Source: Candidatus Gastranaerophilales bacterium (GTDB lineage: Bacteria > Cyanobacteriota > Vampirovibrionia > Gastranaerophilales > Gastranaerophilaceae). From it: a stretch of DNA of 64,000 bases. Shown here piece after piece: positions 1-8,560 of this stretch; within the stretch, counting starts at the first letter, position 1, and each line of letters opens with the position of its first letter. Where the stretch lies: positions 124,001-188,000 of the forward strand of contig CALVBS010000005.1 in assembly GCA_944325865.1 (NCBI GenBank). Reading direction: 5' to 3'. The notes beneath the pieces were generated by a model. It did not search any database, was not told the DNA's origin, and saw only the letters and a program-made list of their open reading frames with translations. The position numbers and the translations under genes were made by a program.

Positions 1-1074
1 TACAGGAACTGCAAGGAAGTTGAACTTGCCCTTGATTCAAATAAAGTTTTGATAATAGGGAAGAACGCACAGGGAAAAACCAACATCCTCGAAAGTATTT
101 ATGTACTATCCGTTCTAAAAAGTCCCAGGACTTCAAACAATCTTGAACTTATTAATTTTAATGCGGATAAATTTTCGGTTGAATCTGATCTGGTAAAAGC
201 AGATACTGAAATTTCACTGCAATACGTTTATACAAAAGAAAAAACAAAAGAGTACAAAATTAACGGAGTCAAAAGCAGACCTAAAGATTTCAAAGCGGTA
301 TTAAAAACTGTATTATTTTCAACCTCGGATTTGCTTCTGTTGAGAGGTAATCCGTCAGATAGAAGGGATTGGCTGGATAGAGCTATTTCTCAGGTTTACC
401 CTGCATATGACGACAGACTTTCCAAATACGACAAAATTCGTGTACAGAAAAACAATTTTTTGAAAGAACTTGTAAAAGGGATTCAGTTAGATGAAACATT
501 ACTGGAAGTTTACAACGAGCAGCTTGCAATTACCGGAAGCAACATTATTTTCTTACGAAAAAAATTCTTAAAAGAAATTGAAAGAATTGCAAAAGAAAAA
601 CACAGAATTATAAGTGAAACAGAGGAGCTTAAAATATCCTACGATTGTTCATTTTTGGAAGACGAAACCGAACTTGAGGATATTCTTACAAAATTCAAAG
701 CCTCGCTTGAAGAAAGGAAAATCGAAGAAATCCGCCGATGTCAGGCCTGTGTCGGTCCTCACAGAGATGATATCCTTTTTTACATAAATGACAACGAAGC
801 CACAAAGTTTGCCTCGCAGGGACAGCAAAGAACCGTTGTACTTGCCCTGAAACTTTCCGAACTTGATATAATAACGGAAAAAACAGGCGATGAACCAATT
901 CTTCTGCTTGATGACGTACTGGCCGAACTCGATGACATAAGACAAAATTATCTGCTAAAATCCATTAATGCTCAGACTCAAACAATTATAACTTCTGTTG
1001 ATACGGTTTTATTTGAAGAAGAATTTTTAAAAGACGTAAAGATTTTCAAAATTGAAAACGGGGCGATTAAATAA
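1..1074 (+). CDS. recF: DNA replication/repair protein RecF (5' end cut by window edge)
   Basis: The reading frame is open from base 1, so the start codon lies upstream of the window; about ten N-terminal residues appear to be missing. The visible sequence begins YRNCKEVEL and reaches the Walker A motif GKNAQGKTN around visible residue 20, which is the RecF form of the GxNGxGKTN motif. The ABC-type signature region (FASQGQQRTVVLALKLSE) and Walker B (PILLLDDVLAELD) follow near the C-terminus, in the order expected for an SMC-like ATPase. RecF loads RecA at single-strand gaps in the cytosol. Length (357 visible residues) fits the family (about 360-370). The 3' end overlaps a convergent small gene by 8 bases. 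Confidence 0.96.
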   Translation, partial: YRNCKEVELALDSNKVLIIGKNAQGKTNILESIYVLSVLKSPRTSNNLELINFNADKFSVESDLVKADTEISLQYVYTKEKTKEYKINGVKSRPKDFKAVLKTVLFSTSDLLLLRGNPSDRRDWLDRAISQVYPAYDDRLSKYDKIRVQKNNFLKELVKGIQLDETLLEVYNEQLAITGSNIIFLRKKFLKEIERIAKEKHRIISETEELKISYDCSFLEDETELEDILTKFKASLEERKIEEIRRCQACVGPHRDDILFYINDNEATKFASQGQQRTVVLALKLSELDIITEKTGDEPILLLDDVLAELDDIRQNYLLKSINAQTQTIITSVDTVLFEEEFLKDVKIFKIENGAIK

Positions 1075-1291
1075 GCTGTTTTTCATGAAATTCACACAGT
1101 AAATCATGAGAATCACAGCGGAGTTTTTCCATTTTTTCAGCGAGAATTTCCGCAACCGGAAAGCAATCAGTTTTCTGTTTGCGTCCGTCGTTATCCCTCA
1201 ACACAGCCATAATGATATCAAAAAATCCGGAAACCTCCGCAATTTCACCATAAACTTTTAAAAATCTTTCTTTTAAATCTTTAGATAACAT
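1067..1291 (-). CDS. Small hypothetical protein, 74 aa
   Basis: I do not recognise this protein. It is a short, mostly helical, soluble sequence with no signal peptide or membrane segment and a C-terminal half rich in Cys, His and Glu (LRCDSHDLLCEFHEKQ). The start is supported by a GGAG ribosome binding site nine bases before the ATG. It is divergent from the XRE regulator at 1409 and shares with it a 117-base intergenic region that holds palindromes, so it may be that regulator's target. It overlaps the end of recF by 8 bases, tail to tail. Confidence 0.6.
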   Translation of the reverse strand: MLSKDLKERFLKVYGEIAEVSGFFDIIMAVLRDNDGRKQKTDCFPVAEILAEKMEKLRCDSHDLLCEFHEKQLI

Positions 1292-1342
1292 TTTATAATC
1301 TCCAGATTAATTTATCTATACTATATATTGTCTGTTATATAC

Positions 1343-1387
1343 TACAATGCATTTAATTTACATTATAATGTATAGAATTTACATTGT
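1343..1387. promoter_or_regulatory. Cluster of ACAATGTA/TACATTGT-type half-sites, candidate XRE operator
   Basis: The divergent intergenic region holds a perfect 14-base palindrome TACATTATAATGTA at 1359-1372, flanked by TACAAT at 1343-1348 and TACATTGT at 1380-1387. The same words recur upstream of the second, related XRE gene near 31547-31585. Operator function is an inference from symmetry, position and recurrence. Confidence 0.5.
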
Positions 1388-1408
1388 CAATGGACTATTA
1401 TACAACAA

Positions 1409-1624
1409 ATGGAAAAAAAGAAAATATTAAAAACACTTGGAAATAATTTAAGAGCAGAAAGAAACAGACTTAATCTTTCTCAAGAAGCACTTGCAGAAAA
1501 GGTTGGAATTCTGATGCATCATTTAAGCAGAATTGAAAATGGAAATTCTGATATAAAATTTACAACACTTATTGCAATCCTAAAGGCTCTTGATATTCCG
1601 TTTGAAAAATTGTACGAATTGTAA
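1409..1624 (+). CDS. XRE-family helix-turn-helix transcriptional regulator, 71 aa
   Basis: The whole protein is one HTH_3 (Cro/C1) domain: LGNNLRAERNRLNLSQEALA, then the recognition helix region GILMHHLSRIENG, then a last helix pair. It is clearly a paralogue of the 76-residue protein at 31619; both begin M-(E/D)-K-K-x-I-L-K and end in LD-(I/L)-x-FEKL(Y/F). No ribosome binding site is visible; a -10-like TATACA ends 4 bases before the ATG. It probably represses itself and the divergent small gene through the palindromes between them. Confidence 0.85.
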   Translation: MEKKKILKTLGNNLRAERNRLNLSQEALAEKVGILMHHLSRIENGNSDIKFTTLIAILKALDIPFEKLYEL

Positions 1625-1653
1625 TAATGTAGATTGGGCTTTCAACCCAATTA

Positions 1654-2129
1654 CACCTCTCTTTTAAGGAAAGTGACACATAGTGACGGTGGGTTTTCGA
1701 TATTACTATAAAATCCCCCTAAACCCATTTAAAAAAGGGGGCAAATAATTAGCCTCCCTTTTTAAGGGAGGTGGCACGAAGTGACGGAAGGTTTTAATTA
1801 TTGCAGAAAAATCCCCCTAAACCCATTTAAAAAAGGGGGCTTATAATTAGCCTCCCTTTTAAGGAAAGTGACACATAGTGACGGAAGGTTTTCATTATTA
1901 CTATAAAATCCCCCTAAACCCCTTTAAAAAAGGGGGCTTATAATGCCTCCCTTTTAAGGGAGGTGGCACGAAGTGACGGTGGGTTTTCATTATTACTATA
2001 AAATTCCCCCTACCCCCCTTTAAAAAAGGGGGCCGATAATGCCTCCCTTTTTAAGGGAGGTGACACATAGTGACGGAAAGTTTTCTTTATTGCAGAAAAA
2101 TCCCCCCTACCCCCTTTAAAAAAGGGGGC
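1654..2129. repeat. Tandem array of five ~88-base double-hairpin repeats
   Basis: Five imperfect copies lie at about 1654-1742, 1752-1840, 1850-1937, 1945-2033 and 2041-2129, separated by short AT-rich spacers of 7-12 bases (period about 96). Each copy has a left part GCCTCCCTTTTTAAGGGAGG that can fold on itself, a conserved middle (GTGACACATAGTGACGG or GTGGCACGAAGTGACGG), and a right part with CCCCCTAAACCC...AAAAAAGGGGGC that also folds. The 'ACACATA' and 'GCACGAA' middle variants alternate copy by copy, and the tail reads either TATTACTATAAA or TTATTGCAGAAA. This fills the otherwise gene-free stretch 1625-2209. There is no ORF of note inside. Confidence 0.92.
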
Positions 2130-2209
2130 AAATTAAAAATGAACAATTTTTTGTTTAATCTCGTTAGTCTGATATACGGTATTTATTTTTAACAAAAAGG
2201 AGACATTAT

Positions 2210-2656
2210 ATGGCTGATGAAGAAAAGAAAATTGAAAAACCAGTTTGTAAAAAATGCTTCGGTTTGAATGAACGTAAAGTTTTACGATTTGTTATACCTT
2301 GTGCAGCATCTTTTGTAGGATGTCTGCTGGCACTGGCGGTTTATGCATCTCTCACATCCAAACCTCCTATTCCAAGACATTGCCCCCCGCCGCCGCCATT
2401 TCATCAAATGTATGATTCAGGGCATAACAGACCTCATTATGCAAAACACCACAAAGGTGAATTTCGGCCTGACAGACCTGACAGACCAAGATTCACAAAA
2501 GATTACGACGGAGAATTTAACTCTGACAGACCGGCTCGTCCTCACTTGAAAAAAGACAGACAGGGTCGCGATATTGACAGAAAAAGAGGTCCTGATCCGC
2601 GGATATTGGAAAAAGCCAAAAACGCTCCGCAGCCGAAAGACTCTGACAAGAAATAA
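2210..2656 (+). CDS. Hypothetical membrane-anchored Pro/Arg-rich protein, 148 aa
   Basis: Family not recognised. The first ~25 residues are charged with a CKKC pair, followed by one hydrophobic segment (about residues 27-47, FVIPCAASFVGCLLALAVYA) and then a long hydrophilic tail rich in Pro, Arg, Asp and His. The tail holds a degenerate repeat around GEFRPDRPDRPRFTKDYD and GEFNSDRPARPHLKKDRQ. The CPPPPPFH stretch follows the membrane segment. The start is supported by AAGGAG eight bases upstream. It lies directly downstream of the repeat array and ends in a strong hairpin. It looks like a single-pass envelope protein of restricted distribution; AT-rich codon use is like the neighbours. Confidence 0.7.
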   Translation: MADEEKKIEKPVCKKCFGLNERKVLRFVIPCAASFVGCLLALAVYASLTSKPPIPRHCPPPPPFHQMYDSGHNRPHYAKHHKGEFRPDRPDRPRFTKDYDGEFNSDRPARPHLKKDRQGRDIDRKRGPDPRILEKAKNAPQPKDSDKK

Positions 2657-2700
2657 TCACCCCTAAGCACTATATTATTAAAAATGACTATCTTCCTTCA

Positions 2701-2731
2701 TATCGTTGGCTTACATATTAAGCCAACGATA
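2701..2731 (+). terminator. Rho-independent terminator overlapping the yraN 3' end
   Basis: A perfect 13-base stem (TATCGTTGGCTTA / TAAGCCAACGATA) with a 5-base loop is followed by CATTTTTTAG on the + strand. It ends the 2210-2656 transcript. The yraN stop codon (2718-2720) lies at the loop and its last codons form the 3' arm. Confidence 0.85.
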
Positions 2732-3068
2732 CATTTTTTAGATGCTCAATTTTTATCTCAGGCTTAAGAGTAATACCTACTACATCTATTCTGTAATCCT
2801 TAATTTTATGCTCTGCCAGATAATATTGAACCCCCTTTTTTATGTTTTCATATTTTGTATGGGTAATAGCTTCCATAGGGGTTCCGTAAGCATTAGTTTT
2901 ACGAGTCTTTACTTCAACGAAAATAACTTTATTTTTGTATTGAGCAATGATATCAATTTCGCAAAAACGAGAATAGTGCTTGTTTCTCTCAAGAATTTTA
3001 TAACCGTTCTTTTCCAGATATCTGCAGGCTAAATCTTCTCCGGCATTTCCAAGTTTGCGATTATCCAT
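2718..3068 (-). CDS. yraN: YraN family (UPF0102) putative endonuclease, 116 aa
   Basis: The sequence has the family's ordered motifs: LGNAGEDLACRYLEKNGY at the N-terminus, then EIDIIAQYKNKVIFVEVKTR, the PD-(D/E)xK-like core shared with Holliday-junction resolvase-like folds, with D and EVK in the right spacing. Length matches the family (about 115-125). Its exact role is not established in bacteria. It is 11 bases downstream of queF and probably co-transcribed with it. Confidence 0.93.
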   Translation of the reverse strand: MDNRKLGNAGEDLACRYLEKNGYKILERNKHYSRFCEIDIIAQYKNKVIFVEVKTRKTNAYGTPMEAITHTKYENIKKGVQYYLAEHKIKDYRIDVVGITLKPEIKIEHLKNVSLA

Positions 3069-3079
3069 AATAAAATCTC

Positions 3080-3991
3080 CTACTGCTTAATCCCGCATCT
3101 TGCAAATTTTGTAATATCAAGAAGATTTTCAGCAGGATTTATAGTGCAATTCTTACTCAGCCGAACAGGACAAATATCAATTCCGCCGCGTCTTGTGTAC
3201 ATTGCACATACAAAAATTTCATCTTCCTTATCCAGAATATCTGATAACCTTTTAAAAATCATCTCGCAGCATTCCTCATGAAAATGAAATTCCGAACGAA
3301 AAGAAACTAAATATCTGATAAGAGAATCCTCTTTTATATGCTTTTTCGATTTGTAATAAATATAAGCGTCCCCGAAATCAGGCTGATGCGTAACCCTGCA
3401 ATTTGAACGCAAAGAATCAAACATCAGAAAATATTCGGACAAAAAATCGCTTTCTTCAGTTTCAAGAAGTTCAGGAGCCTCTTTAAACTTTTCAACTTTT
3501 AAATCATCTTCATTAACAAAATCCATAATATTTTTAAAATTTTCAAAAATATTTATTCTTGAAGAATTCTTGTTCAGAAAATTTACGGACACAGAAGTCT
3601 GCAATTTTTCACTCAAATCACGTTCAATAATGTTCTTACAAATTTCAAGACACTCTTCAATATTTTTGCCGAAACGGGACATATTGAAAGAATTCAAATA
3701 CAACTTCAAAGATTTAGATTCCACAAGAAAATCATTTTCACAGCTATATTTCATTTTCATCAATCTGGTTACGGGGAGCCCGTTTTCCGTCATAGCAGAA
3801 AATTCGTAAGCGTGCCATATATCAAAACCATCAAATGGAAGATTCTCATTTTTTATACCGTACAGCCTGCGATTTTCTATACGCGGAACAGCAACAAGAA
3901 GAGAGGCGTCATAACATTCGCTTCCGCTTACTTTCTTCCCCAAAAATTTAGAGGCAATCTCGTTTGTTTTATCTGATTTTATATTCGTCAT
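3080..3991 (-). CDS. queF: NADPH-dependent 7-cyano-7-deazaguanine reductase QueF (long, YqcD/E. coli-type)
   Basis: QueF reduces preQ0 to preQ1 in the queuosine tRNA-modification pathway. The C-terminal half carries the family signature: SNCRVTHQPDFGDAYIYY with the nucleophilic Cys, then RYLVSFRSEFHFHEECCE with the substrate-binding Glu/His pair, then YTRRGGIDICPVR. The 303-residue length and degenerate N-terminal T-fold half identify the long unimodular form. There is no ribosome binding site; a TAACAT element sits seven bases before the ATG, so the message may be leaderless. No other queuosine genes are in this window. Confidence 0.95.
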   Translation of the reverse strand: MTNIKSDKTNEIASKFLGKKVSGSECYDASLLVAVPRIENRRLYGIKNENLPFDGFDIWHAYEFSAMTENGLPVTRLMKMKYSCENDFLVESKSLKLYLNSFNMSRFGKNIEECLEICKNIIERDLSEKLQTSVSVNFLNKNSSRINIFENFKNIMDFVNEDDLKVEKFKEAPELLETEESDFLSEYFLMFDSLRSNCRVTHQPDFGDAYIYYKSKKHIKEDSLIRYLVSFRSEFHFHEECCEMIFKRLSDILDKEDEIFVCAMYTRRGGIDICPVRLSKNCTINPAENLLDITKFARCGIKQ

Positions 3992-4011
3992 ATCAATTAT
4001 GTTAGCACAAA

Positions 4012-4041
4012 AAATCCCGCCTATTTAAAGCGGGATTTTTA
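4012..4041 (-). terminator. Terminator after the DAACS symporter gene
   Basis: Stem ATCCCGC / GCGGGAT with loop CTATTTAAA, flanked by A runs on one side and T runs on the other, 18 bases past the stop codon at 4059. Confidence 0.85.
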
Positions 4042-4058
4042 TAAATATTTTTAACTAA

Positions 4059-5381
4059 TTACGCAATATCTTCATATGCCTGCGGATTGTTCAACAGGTC
4101 GTAATTAATTTCATTTTCATTATCAGCGATTGCCGCAACAACGACAGCATCTGAAGCGACATTCACCAACGTTCTCATCATATCCGTAATTCTTTCGATA
4201 GTAAACAGGAATGCAAACCCTGCAACGAGCTGTTCAGGGCTTAATCCCATACCGTCAAGAATCAAAGCAATCGTAATCAATCCAGCACCAGGAATTCCGG
4301 CACAGGTGCTCGATGCAATAATTGCAAGAATTGCAATCTGGATGATTAAGAACGGAGTAAGTGCAACACCGTAAGCCTGAGCAAGGAAAATTACGGCAAC
4401 AGTCTGCAATAATGCAGTCCCGTCCATATTCAAAGTTGCTCCCAGCGGAAGCACAAAGCTGGAAATTTTATGTGAAATACCTCTCTTCTCACAACAAGCA
4501 ATAGTTAAAGGCAAAGTCGCAGAAGAACTGGCCGTTCCGAAGGCAACCATCAAAGCCTCTGCCACTGCAGAATATAACATCCATATATTTACTTTTGAGA
4601 AAAATTTCAAAAACAACGGATATACAACAAAAAGCTGTAACAAAAATCCGACAGCGAGCACTCCGAGATATTTTGAAATACTCATAAATATATCAACACC
4701 GAAACTGGAAACAGCACTTGCAGTAAGTGCAAACACACCAGGAGCGGCAAGGAACATAATCCAATCAGTAATTTTCATCGTTGCTGCAAAAATTGATTCA
4801 AAAAACGAAACAACAGGGCGGTTAACATCGCCAACCTTTGCAAGAGCAACAGCAAACATAAGTACAAAAACAATAATTGCAACCATATTGCCATTAGCCA
4901 GAGCATTAAGAGGATTACTAGGAATAAAACCAAGGAATATATTTAAAATATTACCCTGCTGCTGTGCCATAGCGTTTGCAACCGTTGCCTGAACTTCACT
5001 TGCTGTATTGGCCGCAATATAATTAGCTGCACCGAGGCCAGGTTTACATATCAATGCGAGAATTGTACCGATGACAACCGCTGCAACAGTAATTATTCCG
5101 TAATAAAGAACCATTTTTGACCCGAATTTACCAAGCTGTTTATTGTCACCGATACTGGTAATCCCGATTACAATAGCCGAAACGACAAGCGGTATAACAA
5201 CCATTTGAATTAATCTGATAAATACCTGCCCGATAAATGTCAATATCGTATTTACAATAGGAATAGTATGTGCATGTAGGAAAATTCCCACAATAATACC
5301 GGCAATAATACCGAAGAAAATATGCCAGTTCCTTTTAATGCCTAATCCTAATGCAATCAAAATCTGCATGTGTAACTTCAT
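4059..5381 (-). CDS. Dicarboxylate/amino acid:cation symporter (DAACS family)
   Basis: A secondary transporter of the GltP/DctA/GltT family in the inner membrane, importing glutamate/aspartate or C4-dicarboxylates with Na+ or H+. Eight membrane segments and two re-entrant hairpins are readable: HP1 with AFGTASSSATLPLT, TM7 with GATLNMDGTAL (the NMDGT motif), HP2 with ASSTCAGIPGAG, and TM8 with ERITDMMRTLVNV, where the Asp and Arg contact substrate carboxylates. The ATG at 5381 has AGAGG eight bases upstream, better than the TTG codon just before it. Substrate cannot be fixed from sequence alone. A strong promoter and terminator make it a single-gene unit. Confidence 0.95.
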   Translation of the reverse strand: MKLHMQILIALGLGIKRNWHIFFGIIAGIIVGIFLHAHTIPIVNTILTFIGQVFIRLIQMVVIPLVVSAIVIGITSIGDNKQLGKFGSKMVLYYGIITVAAVVIGTILALICKPGLGAANYIAANTASEVQATVANAMAQQQGNILNIFLGFIPSNPLNALANGNMVAIIVFVLMFAVALAKVGDVNRPVVSFFESIFAATMKITDWIMFLAAPGVFALTASAVSSFGVDIFMSISKYLGVLAVGFLLQLFVVYPLFLKFFSKVNIWMLYSAVAEALMVAFGTASSSATLPLTIACCEKRGISHKISSFVLPLGATLNMDGTALLQTVAVIFLAQAYGVALTPFLIIQIAILAIIASSTCAGIPGAGLITIALILDGMGLSPEQLVAGFAFLFTIERITDMMRTLVNVASDAVVVAAIADNENEINYDLLNNPQAYEDIA

Positions 5382-5422
5382 CAATTTATCCTCTTAATAT
5401 ATTTAAACACTGTAACTCAAAT

Positions 5423-5451
5423 ATTATATACCATGATATTTCAAATTTCAA
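5423..5451 (-). promoter_or_regulatory. Sigma-70-type promoter of the DAACS symporter
   Basis: On the minus strand TTGAAA is followed by exactly 17 bases and TATAAT, about 40 bases upstream of the start codon. This is a near-consensus housekeeping promoter. Confidence 0.75.
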
Positions 5452-5495
5452 ACACTACATATCCAAATCGGCAAAAAATCAACCAAGCACATTAG

Positions 5496-5537
5496 AAAAA
5501 ATAAAACGACGATGTTTTTACCGTCGTTTTATTTTTT
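5496..5537 (-). terminator. Terminator of the matrixin-like gene
   Basis: A-rich arm, stem AAAACGACG / CGTCGTTTT and T-run; symmetric, so it can work in both directions. It lies 10 bases beyond the stop codon at 5548. Confidence 0.85.
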
Positions 5538-5547
5538 TCTAAAATTA

Positions 5548-6135
5548 TTATTTTCGTTTGCTTTTTACGCTTTTATATTTATACTTATAAACCTGTCGCA
5601 AAGCCTCAATATCTTTAGATGTCAAAGTTGTTTTAGAAAAATCAGAATTGCAGTTCATAACGCTGTTTTCATCAGAAATACATCTGACTCCGACAGCACG
5701 TCCTACAGCCTGCATTGCAATAGCCTGAAGTTTCTTTTTGGAAATTTTTGAGCCGTCAGCTTCTTTTGTGCGGATAATAATATCCACATACATATAAAAA
5801 CCTCTGACATACTGATTGCGAAAACTTTTGCTCATTGTCATATCATTTATGTAATAATAACCGCCTTCAGGAATGTTATCCGCAAACTTGACTCTGATTT
5901 GAGCATTTTTTGCATATCCGGAGCTGTTTTTGTACAAAAATTTCAGAATATAATTTGAATTTGACTGCCATGTTTTAAATGCATTCTGAACAATCTGAGC
6001 ATTAGCAGCATTCTTGCCGTCATGCTGAATATACACGTTCACCGGAAAGAATGACCAACGCGGAGTGGATAATGCCATTGCATTTCCAGCACAAATAAAT
6101 AATAAACCTACTACTAACAATAATTTCTTCATCAT
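5548..6135 (-). CDS. Secreted matrixin-like protein with a destroyed zinc site (pseudo-metalloprotease)
   Basis: A signal peptide (MKKLLLVVGLLFICAGNAMA) precedes a domain laid out like the M10 matrixins: PRWSFFPVNVYIQ, an AFKTWQS helix, IRVKFAD, then a helix LQAIAMQAVGRAVGV where matrixins have HExxHxxGxxH, then SDENSVMNC and TLTSKDIEALRQVYK at the end, as in the usual HS-D...VM and LTxxD..xLxxLY. The three zinc His and the catalytic Glu are replaced (M, Q, R, R). I infer a non-catalytic, exported binding protein. The second ATG (6132) is seven bases past a TAATAT -10 element with no Shine-Dalgarno, so it may be the leaderless start. Confidence 0.7.
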   Translation of the reverse strand: MMKKLLLVVGLLFICAGNAMALSTPRWSFFPVNVYIQHDGKNAANAQIVQNAFKTWQSNSNYILKFLYKNSSGYAKNAQIRVKFADNIPEGGYYYINDMTMSKSFRNQYVRGFYMYVDIIIRTKEADGSKISKKKLQAIAMQAVGRAVGVRCISDENSVMNCNSDFSKTTLTSKDIEALRQVYKYKYKSVKSKRK

Positions 6136-6139
6136 ATTT

Positions 6140-6170
6140 ATATTAAAACATGTACCGAAAAAAAATTGCC
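6140..6170 (-). promoter_or_regulatory. GCAA/T-tract promoter pattern (instance a)
   Basis: On the minus strand GGCAATTTTTTTTC (6170-6157) is followed at 20 bases by TAATAT (6145-6140). The same arrangement precedes seven other genes in the window. No TTGACA-like -35 stands at 17 bases. Confidence 0.55.
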
Positions 6171-6296
6171 ATTTATTAAAAAATATTAAGAAATGGAAAA
6201 AAGCATCGCCCTTTTTATATTATTAATCCTGTAAGGTATTGAGTTTTTGTTTTATTTAAAGTAATCTTTTATATAAAAAAGAGGAGAGAATTATAT

Positions 6297-7595
6297 ATGC
6301 CTGTTGCAGAAAATTTGAAAGAAATTAATGACGTTATAAAAAAATTAGCCGAATTTATTCAGACAGATGAAGCCGTAAAACCTGACTTTGATGAATATAT
6401 TAAAACATTAGGAACCAAAGCTCATTCTACGGATTTTCAGGCTGCATGCTTTAATTACATTTTTGAAAGAAGATTAACAGAAGACAGAAAACATATAATA
6501 GACATATATTTAGAAAACACAAAAAAAATTCCGGCTGATACAAAAAAAATATTGAAAGCTTTAAAAAATTCTCTATCTTCCGTTTTTGAAATCAGAAGAA
6601 TTACCAAAACAGGATTTCAGTTATACAACATCATCAATGAAAAAGATTATGAAGTAACTTCTCTTGTGAAAATGACTACATTTAGAGGAATGGGGCCGGG
6701 ACAATATGTTGTAGCAAGAGTATTCTCTTTTGAAAAAACATATTTCCTTCTTGAAATTTCGGGAGTTCTTTCAACCACAAGAAGAGACGATGTTTATAGA
6801 TTTGCAGTTGCAAAAATAATCCAAAATCCGGAACTCGTTTATCTGGATAATCCGAAAAAAATGAAGGAAATAGAAAAAGATATTAAAGGTTTATATGCTA
6901 AATTCACAGACTTTTTTGGCTCTGATGAAGTTATTACAACAAACAAATTTGCTGATGATATTATAGGGTTATTTAATGACTATGCAGAGGGCGGAGAAAA
7001 AGTCGATTTTCAGGATAAAATCCAACTGCCTGAAGAATATAAATTCTTCAATGTTAGGGAATTTAATAACTCTTATGATAACTTTATAGAAAATTCGCTC
7101 GGAGGATTTTCTTCTCACAAAGAAACCTATGATGTAGGTATTGTGTTTGATGAAGAACTCGGGATGTATGCGGTTCCTTTTTATGGAACATTCAATAAAA
7201 TATTTGAGACAAAAAATCCTTCTGAAATTTTAAACTATGATAAATGTATTGAATATTTTCTCAGAAACGACAAATTTTCAGCAAATCTTATCAGACGTGT
7301 TGCAGAAAGACATGATAATTTTATGCCTATAATAAACGGTATCTATAAAACGAACTATACACTGGATGAATTGTTGGAAAAATATAAATCACACTATCTT
7401 GAACAGAAAATATATTCATCCACAACGGTTCTGTATCGCTCAAAAGCATTTTCAAGCACTCTCGGAATAATTGAAGAACAGGAAGAAAAACCGACACTGC
7501 CTCAGGGGATAGATTTATCAAAAATCGGAAGAAATGATCCTTGCCCTTGCGGAAGCGGTAAAAAGTTCAAAAAATGCTGCGGTGCTAATTTGTAA
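6297..7595 (+). CDS. SEC-C zinc-motif protein, 432 aa
   Basis: The last 25 residues are a SEC-C motif ([19 protein letters not shown]), a small zinc-binding module named from the SecA C-terminus. The remaining ~400 residues are a soluble, mixed alpha/beta region I do not recognise; there is no signal peptide or membrane segment. SecA in this genome (16539-19175) lacks its own SEC-C tail, so this protein could in principle supply that SecB/ribosome-contact function, but the motif is common on unrelated proteins. The start has GAGGAGAG upstream. It is a single-gene unit with a terminator after it. Confidence 0.75.
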   Translation: MPVAENLKEINDVIKKLAEFIQTDEAVKPDFDEYIKTLGTKAHSTDFQAACFNYIFERRLTEDRKHIIDIYLENTKKIPADTKKILKALKNSLSSVFEIRRITKTGFQLYNIINEKDYEVTSLVKMTTFRGMGPGQYVVARVFSFEKTYFLLEISGVLSTTRRDDVYRFAVAKIIQNPELVYLDNPKKMKEIEKDIKGLYAKFTDFFGSDEVITTNKFADDIIGLFNDYAEGGEKVDFQDKIQLPEEYKFFNVREFNNSYDNFIENSLGGFSSHKETYDVGIVFDEELGMYAVPFYGTFNKIFETKNPSEILNYDKCIEYFLRNDKFSANLIRRVAERHDNFMPIINGIYKTNYTLDELLEKYKSHYLEQKIYSSTTVLYRSKAFSSTLGIIEEQEEKPTLPQGIDLSKIGRNDPCPCGSGKKFKKCCGANL

Positions 7596-7633
7596 TCTTA
7601 TTTTGATTTCAGTCATATAATTTTCACTACAGT

Positions 7634-7665
7634 AATAAAGCCATAAAATATTTTATGGCTTTATT
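7634..7665. terminator. Bidirectional terminator between the SEC-C and methyltransferase genes
   Basis: A perfect 15-base stem (AATAAAGCCATAAAA / TTTTATGGCTTTATT) with a 2-base loop between two convergent genes. Confidence 0.85.
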
Positions 7666-7687
7666 ATTATACAATTTCTTAAAAACT

Positions 7688-8560
7688 TTAAGATTTTTGG
7701 AAAATCATAATATATTCATGTTTAAAAATATAAAAACCGCCTGCCAGAGCTCTATACCTCCAGAGATTTGCGGTTCTGCCCTTTGCTCTTTCATTGCCCT
7801 GTATGTCTTTTACAATAATGCCTTTAAGTTTGAACCCGAGTTTCATCATTCTTGCCATACATTCAAACCCGAGCGGCTGCACTTCGGAATTTTTATAGCT
7901 ATCACCGATAATTAATGCCGCAAAACGACCTTTTTCCAATAAATCATATCCGTTTTTGGCAACCTGTTCAAATAAATCATAAAATTGTTCAGTTGATTCA
8001 CAGTTAGAGAGGTCTTCTTTTTTATCAGAAAACTTAATTATATCATCATAAGGCGGATGAAGAATAAGTAATTGAGCTTTTTCCTCACGCATAATATCAA
8101 GACTTGCCTGAACTTTTTCTCTGACTTCTACAGATGCAGAATCTCCACATATAATTCTGACATCTGTTACAAGCTGTTTCGGGGTAAATTTTTCCGAAAC
8201 TTTTTCTGCCAAATCATCCTTAAGTTCAACGCCAATGCAGCGTCTTCCCATATTTACAGCTTCAATTCCCGAAGTTCCCGAACCAAAGAAAAGATCCAGA
8301 ACAATATCGTTTTTCTTTGTAAATCTTTCATACAACTGCTGTGCAATTTGCGGAATATAATTTCCGTGGTATTCATTTGAATGCCCGCCATCTTTCAATC
8401 TGGAAGGGAATTCCCAGAGAGTATCCGTCTTTACATGGTCATAAGCTTTCCAGTTATTTAAATCAATATCACTGTATTTTGTCGTTTTGACAGGTTTTAC
8501 AACCTGTAAATCAGCTTTTTTGACAGGTTTTAATTTTGTATTGGCTTTTAATCTTGCCAT
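7688..8560 (-). CDS. Orphan DNA methyltransferase (N4-cytosine/N6-adenine type)
   Basis: The SAM-binding motif I is LDLFFGSGTSGIEA (about residues 89-102), preceded by a motif X-like HGNYIPQIAQQL, and the catalytic motif IV is LILHPPYDDI (about 167-176), an HPPY version of the D/S/N-PP-Y motif. The order X-I-IV is that of gamma-type amino-methyltransferases. The 40-residue basic N-terminus (LKANTKLKPVKKADLQVVKP) may contact DNA. No restriction enzyme or specificity subunit is adjacent, so this looks like a solitary methyltransferase with a regulatory or mismatch-strand role; mutL starts just upstream on the other strand. Confidence 0.85.
   Translation of the reverse strand: MARLKANTKLKPVKKADLQVVKPVKTTKYSDIDLNNWKAYDHVKTDTLWEFPSRLKDGGHSNEYHGNYIPQIAQQLYERFTKKNDIVLDLFFGSGTSGIEAVNMGRRCIGVELKDDLAEKVSEKFTPKQLVTDVRIICGDSASVEVREKVQASLDIMREEKAQLLILHPPYDDIIKFSDKKEDLSNCESTEQFYDLFEQVAKNGYDLLEKGRFAALIIGDSYKNSEVQPLGFECMARMMKLGFKLKGIIVKDIQGNERAKGRTANLWRYRALAGGFYIFKHEYIMIFQKS

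Noticed and set aside
1654-2129. CRISPR array
   Set aside because: The repeats are ~88 bases with nearly fixed 7-12 base AT spacers, not 25-36 base repeats with unique spacers, and there are no cas genes.
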